Positions 12,001-15,548 of a stretch of 15,548 nucleotides of DNA are shown piece after piece. Source of the DNA: Cephalothrix spiralis (lineage: Eukaryota > Nemertea > Palaeonemertea > Archinemertea > Cephalotrichidae); assembly GCA_032353305.1 (NCBI GenBank), contig JAUCNG010000015.1, forward strand, positions 1 through 15,548, written 5' to 3'. The number at the start of each line of letters is the position of its first letter. Positions within the stretch are counted from its first letter, which is position 1. The position numbers were made by a program, and so were the translations under genes. The notes under the pieces were generated by a model, which was not told where the DNA came from, did not search any database, and saw only the letters and a program-made list of their open reading frames with translations.

Positions 12001-13372
12001 CGGTAAGAAAGTGTAATAAAAAACGAACATACATTTTGTCCGTTAGCTATACACTGTACTATATTCGCCGGTAAAAATGCTTCTTTGTTGACCAGTAAAA
12101 CCTTTGGTGGTTTTGATCCATGACAGTTTTCGCGAATTGCGCATGCGCGGTCGATTTTTAGGGTTGAGCATGCGGTAATCGTAAAAATGTCAGCGCATTG
12201 CGGTAAAATAAGAGGCATGTTTCTATCTGTCCGTAATATATATGACGTAAAATCCAGGTTCTAAATTCTTGGGTATTATTTTCTGTTTTTACCTTTTACA
12301 ATTTTTCCTTAAAAATAAATATACCAGGAAAACAAAATAACGAATTGCGATATTGGTTTGAAAATACTGGAAAAAACCTGATTCATATCAATGACCTTAT
12401 AAAATAAACAGATTATTTTTCTATGTCAAGGTAGTTATTGACTTAGTTATCATAATCACCTGCGAATTTCATTATCACTTGTGAAATGCCTGGTCAAGGA
12501 ATGACTAAAATTCGAAAAAATATGCTCTTGCGATTTTTGGAAAGTTAATTATGGTGGCAATTGATCCGATAAAAAGATGTTTTTGAAGGTTGCGCCATTC
12601 GAGTTCTTGACGTCGAAAACCCCTATTTACATCCAAGTTCCATTACCCTGGCCCAAATTGAAGTTTCAAAATTAAGCCAATAACACAGGATACCGTTTTT
12701 AGCGGCATCTCAAAAATTGCGAGTAGTCAAAATTATTCGGAAAAAGCAGGCAAATGGGGACAAATTGCAAAAATGACCGTTTTTAAGTTTGGGCACTTTT
12801 AATAGAGATAGAGAAAAAGCAAAAAAATTTAATTCCGCGGACCTGAAAATCATGGAGTTAAGTCAAGGTTCCATGTTCCTAACCCACTTAGTGGCAGGGC
12901 GTCAGATGATTGGCTCAAATAGACACAGATGGTCCGCTTTATGAGCATTTACCTTTAGGCCTGTAGACCTATAATACCGCACTCTAATTTATTTTCTATA
13001 TACCGATTATAAGTCGTGTTTACCCCGAAGCGTCCCACTCCACGTATTTAACCTGACCGAGCCACCAAGGAAGCAGTACGCTGAAGAACTTCCGGATTCA
13101 GAGACCGACGCTCTACCACCTCGCAACCTCGCTTCACTTCCAAAATGTTATTTAAAACAAAAAATCACTTTCAGAATATAAAATATTACCTTTTTTCATT
13201 TTCAGTTGGTCGGACGATATCTGGACTTCCATTTGCGTATTTTGCACAATATTACAATTGGTCAGGTCTTTTTGTAATGATTAGTGTGCTAAGCACCATG
13301 TCATCAATTTTATTATTTTTAAACAGAAATACCACAGCAAAAATAGTTGCAAAAAAATCAAAAGCAGAATAA
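1..13372 (+). CDS. SLC37A4: SLC37A4 ortholog, ER glucose-6-phosphate/phosphate antiporter; ten-exon gene, 5' partial
   Basis: This is a spliced coding sequence of ten exons (listed separately) giving 395 residues and a stop. Seen in sequence: all nine introns are GT-AG, the exon phases 1,1,0,1,1,1,0,0,1 keep one open frame, and the joined protein aligns along its length with human SLC37A4 as I recall it. Landmarks by window residue are SKFISGILSD (exon 2), GVGWP (exon 3, W85 matching human W118), WSILSTSQNIAG (exon 4), EVGGILGSIAAGY (exon 7), SGLPF near 346 and a lysine-rich C-terminus ending KSKAE. About 33 N-terminal residues, including the start and first helix, lie upstream of the window. 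Family knowledge: SLC37A4 is a multi-pass MFS protein that moves glucose-6-phosphate into the ER lumen in exchange for phosphate, supplying glucose-6-phosphatase. The KxKxx tail fits ER retrieval. The longer SLC37A1-3 paralogs fit much less well. No frameshift or stop is seen, so the gene looks functional. Confidence 0.93.
50..1047 (+). other. SLC37A4 intron 1
   Basis: This 998-bp phase-1 intron runs from GTAAAC to AG. It is AT-rich with many short repeated words. A 75-codon open frame at 591-818 has no recognisable domain, helix pattern or splice context, and I treat it as chance. I see no clear transposon ends here. Confidence 0.8.
1048..1185 (+). CDS. SLC37A4: SLC37A4 exon 2
   Basis: The acceptor AG is at 1046-1047 with a weak AT-rich pyrimidine tract. 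The donor GTAGGT starts at 1186. The exon completes the split Gly and encodes window residues 17-63, including GSQSLSYTASKFISGILSD (the conserved second-helix/loop region of the family) and a hydrophobic stretch ending TILLS. An apparent open frame running on past 1185 to 1367 is intron read-through. Ending the exon at 1185 is required to join exon 3 in frame and restores the SSSIPV match to human SSTVPV. Confidence 0.92.
1186..1472 (+). other. SLC37A4 intron 2
   Basis: This 287-bp phase-1 intron runs from GTAGGT to TTTTGTCAG. Its first 180 bases are open in the exon 2 frame by chance. No other structure is seen. Confidence 0.85.
1473..1567 (+). CDS. SLC37A4: SLC37A4 exon 3
   Basis: A good pyrimidine tract precedes the acceptor AG at 1471-1472, and the donor GTGAGT starts at 1568. 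The exon encodes residues 63-94 and ends in phase 0 after ILRT. It contains the invariant GWP (window residues 84-86). W85 corresponds to human W118, a position I recall as mutated in glycogen storage disease Ib. The match to human WFLNGLAQGLGWPP is clear. Confidence 0.93.
1568..2260 (+). other. SLC37A4 intron 3
   Basis: This 693-bp phase-0 intron runs from GTGAGT to TTTTAG. Nearly half of it is an inverted-repeat element at about 1775-2081, described separately. Confidence 0.85.
1775..2081. mobile_element. Foldback/MITE-like element with imperfect inverted arms
   Basis: The left arm (about 1775-1868) and the right arm (about 1984-2081) are imperfect reverse complements. Both outer ends read TGCGGGCCT, followed by AACCCTTATATTTTT, GAAATTCTAGG, GAAAGGGTC and GGCCTCA in the same order. 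The right arm carries a few extra bases. No coding frame for a transposase is visible between the arms, so it would be non-autonomous. I could not identify a clean target-site duplication. The family is unknown. Confidence 0.55.
2261..2396 (+). CDS. SLC37A4: SLC37A4 exon 4
   Basis: The acceptor is TTTATTTTAG ending at 2260 and the donor GTAGGT starts at 2397. The exon encodes residues 95-140: WFPPSKLGTMWSILSTSQN, then a glycine-containing helix and NWRLSLQAI. It aligns with human residues 128-173. The human Gly149 equivalent is kept (window G116), but the next position, Gly150 in human, is Met here. Confidence 0.94.
2397..3992 (+). other. SLC37A4 intron 4
   Basis: This 1596-bp phase-1 intron runs from GTAGGT to TTATTTCAG. 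It holds an ATCG-rich repetitive block at 2748-2808, a small hairpin (GATAAAAC/GTTTTATC) near 3204-3228 and a short GATT run near 3713-3728. A 71-codon frame from 2741 runs through the ATCG block and looks non-coding. The rest shows nothing recognisable. Confidence 0.8.
2748..2808. repeat. Degenerate (TATCG/CGATA)-rich block
   Basis: Within about 60 bases the words GTATCG, CGATAC and CGATA recur in both orientations. They include the exact palindrome GTATCGACGATAC at 2778-2790. Read on the - strand the block begins CAGGTGTTTGCAACGATAC, which resembles the CAG-starting ends of some hAT-type elements. That is only a resemblance, and no partner end was found. Confidence 0.4.
3993..4094 (+). CDS. 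SLC37A4: SLC37A4 exon 5
   Basis: The acceptor TTATTTCAG ends at 3992 and the donor GTATGT starts at 4095. The exon encodes residues 140-174: a hydrophobic helix (AFSITMALVIYFVV), then a charged Lys-rich stretch (VSKKDNVKK). This matches the family's large, poorly conserved cytoplasmic loop between the two six-helix halves. Sequence identity is low in the loop, so the call rests on phase, splice sites and position. Confidence 0.87.
4095..4862 (+). other. SLC37A4 intron 5
   Basis: This 768-bp phase-1 intron runs from GTATGT to a T-rich acceptor. About 70% of it is the foldback element at 4216-4760. Two opposing open frames at 4545-4851 lie in that element and end in intron sequence. Neither looks coding. 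Confidence 0.85.
4216..4760. mobile_element. Foldback element: inverted arms bounded by a ~29-bp direct repeat
   Basis: Inverted arms of about 45 bp lie at 4259-4303 and 4684-4729. Both read TGCACCAGTCAATGAAATGC and then a GGGGTGCCGGGAAATGT core on opposite strands, with very few differences. Weaker symmetry continues inward (AGCGCTAG on both sides). Outside the arms is a direct repeat, ATAAACGARAGGCTAGAATC then CGCATTYAC, at about 4217-4245 and 4732-4760. On the right it abuts the arm and on the left it is 14 bases away. No transposase frame is seen. The family is unknown. Confidence 0.6.
4863..5021 (+). CDS. SLC37A4: SLC37A4 exon 6
   Basis: A long T-rich tract leads to the acceptor AG at 4861-4862. 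The donor GTTTGT starts at 5022 and is weaker than the others. The exon encodes residues 174-227, with FLDLLSSPIILVLFLC and then WGQLYLIEE. These match human LQELLLSPYLWVLS and WGQFFLIQE, the start of the second MFS half. Confidence 0.92.
5022..5710 (+). other. SLC37A4 intron 6
   Basis: This 689-bp phase-1 intron runs from GTTTGT to TTTACAG. Most of it is the mariner-like copy at 5085-5517. The remainder is AT-rich with no recognisable feature. Confidence 0.85.
5085..5517. mobile_element. Mariner/Tc1-like non-autonomous element, copy 1 (decayed)
   Basis: After a TA at 5083-5084 the element starts CTGTGCGTCCCAATATTATG followed by GAAAACAGC, nearly identical to the terminal repeats of the copy at 14607. 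The next stretch (ACGTCATATTGTGACTTA, GAGAGCATGG, CGAATAA, CAGATC, TTCATAA) parallels the copy at 10016. The right half (TGCATTTCAATT, CGGCCTACT, AGTGATCACTAGCAG) matches the reverse complement of the left half of the 10016 copy, as expected of a palindromic family. The right end near 5517 (followed by TA) is poorly preserved, so that boundary is approximate. Confidence 0.55.
5711..5796 (+). CDS. SLC37A4: SLC37A4 exon 7
   Basis: The acceptor TTTACAG ends at 5710 and the donor GTACAT starts at 5797 (phase 0). The exon encodes residues 227-255 and is one of the best-conserved blocks. YEVGGILGSIAAGYIADR corresponds to human LEVGGLVGSIAAGYLSDR, with the Gly-rich helix and the D-R pair after it. 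Confidence 0.95.
6453..6604. mobile_element. Palindromic 152-bp MITE with TTAG flanks
   Basis: The terminal inverted repeat CAGACGGC-ACCAAT-ACAC occurs at 6453-6472 and as its reverse complement at 6585-6604, with about one mismatch and one variable base. TTAG flanks both ends directly (6449-6452 and 6605-6608), a good candidate for a 4-bp target-site duplication. Inside is a second inverted pair, TAGCGCTAGTATAGACCTG near 6507-6526 and its partner near 6539-6557, so almost the whole element can fold into a hairpin. There is no coding capacity. The superfamily is not assigned. Confidence 0.65.
6713..6770. repeat. Two tandem 29-bp units
   Basis: Two adjacent 29-base units (6713-6741 and 6742-6770) differ at only a few positions. 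Each contains AAATATT-ACAAGTT-ATGACTT-TATAC. They lie just downstream of the stop of the antisense exon, so they would fall in its 3' UTR if that exon is real. Confidence 0.65.
6827..7234 (-). CDS. Putative terminal exon of an antisense single-pass membrane protein, nested in SLC37A4 intron 7
   Basis: Read on the - strand, a pyrimidine-rich tract and TTTATTTCAG (7235-7244) lead into an open frame. It starts at 7234 with IRQKYI, runs through METETSRYDS and ends at a TAG at 6827-6829, about 135 residues in all. The layout is a polar stem of about 45 residues, SLPWYF, one strong hydrophobic helix (PVVVIVGIVFIVFMIFLGL), a very basic stop-transfer segment (EKKRRERKHEHKR), then an acidic, Ser/Asn-rich tail. 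This is the usual architecture of the C-terminus of a type I membrane receptor or adhesion protein. The Met at 7216 could be a start, but the clean acceptor just upstream and the lack of a signal peptide suggest the exon continues from another. I could not find that upstream exon. I do not recognise the family. An overlapping + strand frame (6855-7238) is its shadow. An isolated pseudogene fragment is possible. Confidence 0.45.
   Translation of the reverse strand: MRQKYIMETETSRYDSFGNKAEVRSIETHDVSTQSLPWYFPVVVIVGIVFIVFMIFLGLSYSEKKRRERKHEHKRNLMASGDIRSCSDIESTDSRLHNTVSNTGFIQSNTGLIIITENNNEVDEKCKDLYESNIE
8259..8350. repeat. Two tandem 46-bp units
   Basis: The units at 8259-8304 and 8305-8350 both start ATGAAGCAACCTCACGC and continue ATATGTTACGAAACTGTTTT. 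The first 38 bases have one difference and the ends are more diverged. This is a simple local duplication with no coding frame. Confidence 0.75.
10016..10643. mobile_element. Mariner/Tc1-like palindromic non-autonomous element, copy 2
   Basis: The left end, after TA at 10014-10015, reads CAGGGTGTCCCAATAAAA. The right end, before TA at 10644-10645, reads (reverse complement) GAGTGTGTCCGAATAAAA, which matches at 14 of 18 positions. Both halves then contain CGTCAT, TTCGAATAAAA and CAGATC/CAAATC-TTCAT in mirror order. The left half has about 220 extra bases. The inner ends of the halves meet in the long hairpin at 10398-10498. There is no transposase frame. Confidence 0.6.
10398..10498. repeat. 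101-bp near-perfect hairpin
   Basis: The 50-base arms at 10398-10447 and 10449-10498 are reverse complements at 47 of 50 positions around a single central C (AGTCTTA-C-TAAGACT). The outer part of each arm contains CTAGAGGTGTTTTGGGAGAA or its complement. It lies inside the mariner-like copy 2, at the junction of its two inverted halves. Confidence 0.85.
10717..10833 (+). CDS. SLC37A4: SLC37A4 exon 8
   Basis: The acceptor is CACCATTTCAG ending at 10716, and the donor is a perfect GTAAGT starting at 10834. The exon encodes residues 256-294: a short loop with GSPR (human GNPR) followed by a hydrophobic helix to about residue 286. Reading past 10833 gives an open frame of intron sequence that should not be annotated as protein. 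Confidence 0.91.
10834..11863 (+). other. SLC37A4 intron 8
   Basis: This 1030-bp phase-0 intron runs from a perfect GTAAGT to a long pyrimidine tract and TAG. It contains the 15-bp tandem repeat at 11481-11556 and a GCGCATGCGC palindrome at 11723-11732. Open frames at 11073-11258 and 11309-11605 show no domain and the latter reads through the tandem repeat. I regard them as non-coding. Confidence 0.85.
11481..11556. repeat. Five tandem ~15-bp units of GTCGAAAGACATTYA type
   Basis: Consecutive units start at 11481, 11496, 11511, 11526 and 11542 with lengths 15, 15, 15, 16 and 15. Each is a variant of GTCGAAA-ACATTTC. A partial inverted unit (GACGAATG) follows. The degenerate units show it is old. 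The motif resembles TTTCGTCGAA-rich minisatellites seen inside some DNA transposons, but no element ends were found. Confidence 0.7.
11864..12002 (+). CDS. SLC37A4: SLC37A4 exon 9
   Basis: The acceptor has a long pyrimidine tract (11841-11861) and AG at 11862-11863. The donor GTAAGA starts at 12003. The exon encodes residues 295-341: helix YLNAIGFVIGIGCWGIITL, then ESVHPDFAGSTQAVAGLGGN. This aligns with human [22 protein letters not shown]. Confidence 0.94.
12003..13205 (+). other. SLC37A4 intron 9
   Basis: This 1203-bp phase-1 intron runs from GTAAGA to TTCATTTTCAG. It holds a GCGCATGCGC palindrome at 12139-12148 and a possible tRNA-derived fragment near 13081-13133. The 700-odd bases between show nothing recognisable. 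Confidence 0.85.
13081..13133 (-). repeat. Possible tRNA-derived SINE remnant
   Basis: On the - strand the sequence resembles a tRNA 5' half: TTGCGAGGTGGTAGAGCGTC looks like an A-box/D-arm, followed by GGTCTCTGAATCCGGAAG in the anticodon-arm position. The expected T-arm/B-box (GTTCGANTC) is not intact, so it is not a functional tRNA gene. A decayed SINE head is the likeliest explanation, but chance is possible. Confidence 0.3.
13206..13372 (+). CDS. SLC37A4: SLC37A4 exon 10 (terminal coding exon)
   Basis: The acceptor TTCATTTTCAG ends at 13205 and the TAA stop is at 13370-13372. The exon encodes residues 341-395: GRTISGLPFAYFAQYYNW matches human GGFLAGLPFSTIAKHYSW, followed by the last helix and a basic tail. 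The C-terminus KSKAE fits the KxKxx form of the COPI-dependent ER retrieval signal (Lys at -3 and -5). Human ends KKAE, the KKxx form. An upstream ATG at 13145 precedes the acceptor and is not a start. Confidence 0.94.
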
Positions 13373-14606
13373 ATGTTCTGTATCGCATAATTTTCCATGA
13401 TTATATTTTAAATACCAATTGGCAAGTATTGTTCACATCATATTGAAGGGAAATCTCAATTAACAAATATGGCTTAATTAACGTCATGTCATATGATAAT
13501 ATGTATCATATGATAATATATGATATCTGTTTTTATGGATCTGTCTTAGTTTAATTTATGGTTTACTGGTACCTTAACTCTATTCCTGAAGGGCTTTTAT
13601 TGGCTCGAATCTGAAGGGGTGGAGGGCTTATTCGGCCCCCTTAAGATCTCGGCTATGGATGAATTTAGAAAGCTGAATTGTTTTACACATATGGGATTAC
13701 ATCCAAAAAAACACTTTAAACTCACAATTTTTTCAAAAGGCTTCAGGAGCCCATTTTTTTGTCCAAAATCGGGGAAAAAGTGAGAGAGAAAAAATCATTT
13801 TTTTTTTATATTAGCTTTTATTTCAAGATTTAATGGTCTCAGAGTGTTCTCTTTCTTTGCAAATGTTTCAATACTATCCAAACCAGAATATAGGATGGCG
13901 ACAACGCCACAGGTCCTCGAAAAGGGCCCCCAAAATATATAAAAAAATATTTTTGGCGCAAAAATGGGTTAGATCTATGGGCCAAATGACGCAAGGATTG
14001 GTGCCTTACCCAAATTATGATCTGATATGACTACAGTAGCATAATGGGCCACTCTAGAAAATATTTTCGGCCACCAAAAGGGTTCTTGGGGCACTCTGGC
14101 GGATAGCATGCATCCCGAAACCCAATTTTTTTAAAATTACGTCTAAACAAAAAGAAAACGAAAAGCACCACCCCCTCCCCTTCCGGAATAGAGTTAAGGG
14201 ACCTTCAATAAAGAAGGCCTTCGTACGCCAAAACTTGCCGATTTTCCATTTTTGTGTCGAGGGAGCTTTCCCTATCTTATAGAATCGAATCATGATTTTA
14301 CATGGCTTTAATCTTCACTATAAATAATTATTTAATGGTTTTTTTTCTCTAATCATTTATGCTTTCTTTTTTCTCATAGATGGTTTATGATTTTATTTAT
14401 CTATTTATGTTAGTTTTACATAAATTAAATGTATACTTGATTATTGAAATATATTTTTAGAAATATAGGTTTTTCCATAAACGGTATCTGCAATATTGCT
14501 TAGTTTTTGACAATTCTTACTATTTTGGATACATCAAAAGAGAGATACAAATACTACCTCTCGCATACAATTCTATGCAGTTTTATTGATTATCATGCGA
14601 TAAATA
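13373..14606 (+). other. 3' flank of SLC37A4
   Basis: This stretch should begin with the 3' UTR, but I cannot place its end. The only exact AATAAA near the stop overlaps it (13368-13373), and the next is at 14207-14212. A 17-bp tandem duplication (TCATATGATAATAT-GTA) lies at 13489-13522. Low-complexity A/T and G/C runs follow. The short open frames at 13833-14030 and 14054-14293 have no recognisable content. Confidence 0.6.
13489..13522. repeat. Two 17-bp tandem units in the 3' flank
   Basis: TCATATGATAATATGTA at 13489-13505 is followed by TCATATGATAATATATG at 13506-13522. Each unit contains the self-complementary CATATG. This is a small AT-rich duplication, probably without function. Confidence 0.6.
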
Positions 14607-15251
14607 CAGCGCGTCCCAATATTATGGAAAAGAGCCAAATGAACTGCCATTTCTCGATAAATAATACTTGTCATTTAAATATTTTTTCATACATATGCAC
14701 TTTAGTATGTTTAGATTCTAACAAATCCATTCAAATAACCTGAACGCCTGATTAAACATCTTAAAATAAATTTTTAAAATCTGTTGTTGATAAAATTTCT
14801 CCCCACTCTAGACTTTGTATACGTTTTGAAATATTCTTCCCGATCGATTCACAAAAAAACTCATCGAACGTACACTACGATCTCGAGTCGGTACGTTAGA
14901 CAATCGGGGCATTTGTGAAGCCTAGTAAACAGTTTATATATTAACAATGTGACTCCCGATCATTCGGTTGATTCAGACAATCATACATCAGTGCTTCACG
15001 ATTAAGTTACACGGTGTCGCTACCGTTTTTACGTACTAATTCTTAGGGTGGGTAAATCGCTATCAAACTTCATTTATTTAATCACCTCATACTCAGTAAC
15101 CTCTAAGAATATATATCAATGAACATGACATTTCTAGAAAGAAAATTTTTTCTCTCTCAAAAATGTCGTAAATTTTCAGACAAATCCATGCACATAAAAT
15201 ATTTTTTTTATTGTATTTTTTGGCTGTTTTCCATAATATTGGGACACGCTG
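14607..15251. mobile_element. Mariner/Tc1-like non-autonomous element, copy 3 (intact ends)
   Basis: The terminal inverted repeats are 33 bp with 31 matches. Each begins CAGCGYGTCCCAATATTATG and continues GAAAASAGCCAAA. The left copy starts at 14607 and the right copy ends at 15251. TA dinucleotides flank both sides (14605-14606 and 15252-15253), the expected target duplication of the Tc1/mariner group. The 580-bp interior has no transposase frame, so it depends on a transposase made elsewhere. It is the best-preserved of three related copies in the window. Confidence 0.75.
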
Positions 15252-15253
15252 TA

Positions 15254-15548
15254 TAAAACGTTGCTCTTTTGTGCACATTGACCTGACTGTTATGCTCATA
15301 CCAAGCAGTTTAAGCTAATATAACATGCTATGCCTTATTAGATAGGGCTTAAGCCAAAATCTATAATTATCCCTGTCCAAAAGATGATAAAATATATATC
15401 AATGCAATTAAATGTCAATATCGATCAAATGTCATATGCCTAAAATGTTAAGTACAGACTAGTATGATTAAATCTACCTGATATTTTGATTGTAATCAGT
15501 GACCCTATCACTAAAATAAAGCGAAATTTGATAAGCATTGTTATTAAA
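15254..15548. other. AT-rich 3' end of window, nothing recognised
   Basis: About 300 bases of AT-rich sequence follow the copy 3 element. I see no gene, splice-flanked exon or repeat end. Confidence 0.6.

Noticed and set aside
11913-12218. 101-codon - strand frame
   Set aside because: About 90 bases are antisense to the well-supported exon 9 and the rest is intron; it is a shadow.
14054-14293. 79-codon - strand frame downstream of the gene
   Set aside because: Low-complexity, no homology recognised, and no splice or start context.

Overview
This window is animal (metazoan, non-vertebrate) nuclear DNA. It is AT-rich, has no prokaryotic-style gene packing, and carries one multi-exon gene whose short exons are separated by introns of about 0.3 to 4.9 kb bounded by GT-AG splice sites. 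The introns are full of inverted-repeat, MITE-like debris. I cannot fix the phylum from the sequence. A marine invertebrate would fit, but that is a guess.

The main gene lies on the + strand. It is an ortholog of SLC37A4 (G6PT1), the glucose-6-phosphate/phosphate antiporter of the endoplasmic reticulum membrane and a member of the major facilitator superfamily. I reconstruct ten coding exons: 1-49 (its 5' part lies outside the window), 1048-1185, 1473-1567, 2261-2396, 3993-4094, 4863-5021, 5711-5796, 10717-10833, 11864-12002 and 13206-13372. They join without a frame break to give 395 residues and a stop. The alignment to human SLC37A4 as I remember it starts near human residue 34, so only about 33 N-terminal residues are missing. 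The predicted total (about 428) matches the human length of 429.

A second, tentative gene piece lies on the - strand inside the 4.9-kb intron 7. It is a terminal exon (6827-7234) with a convincing splice acceptor, encoding a membrane-proximal stem, one transmembrane helix and a basic cytoplasmic tail. I do not recognise the family.

The rest is intronic or 3' flanking DNA with decayed non-autonomous elements. Three related TA-flanked mariner/Tc1-like elements begin near 5085, 10016 and 14607. There is a foldback element inside a long direct repeat (4216-4760), a 152-bp palindromic MITE flanked by TTAG (6453-6604), an inverted-repeat element (1775-2081), several short tandem repeats and a possible tRNA-derived SINE remnant. 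The three features most worth checking are the antisense transmembrane exon, the 101-bp near-perfect hairpin inside the second mariner-like element, and the three-copy element family. I see no operon, CRISPR array, toxin or viral gene, and no evidence of a new multi-gene system.
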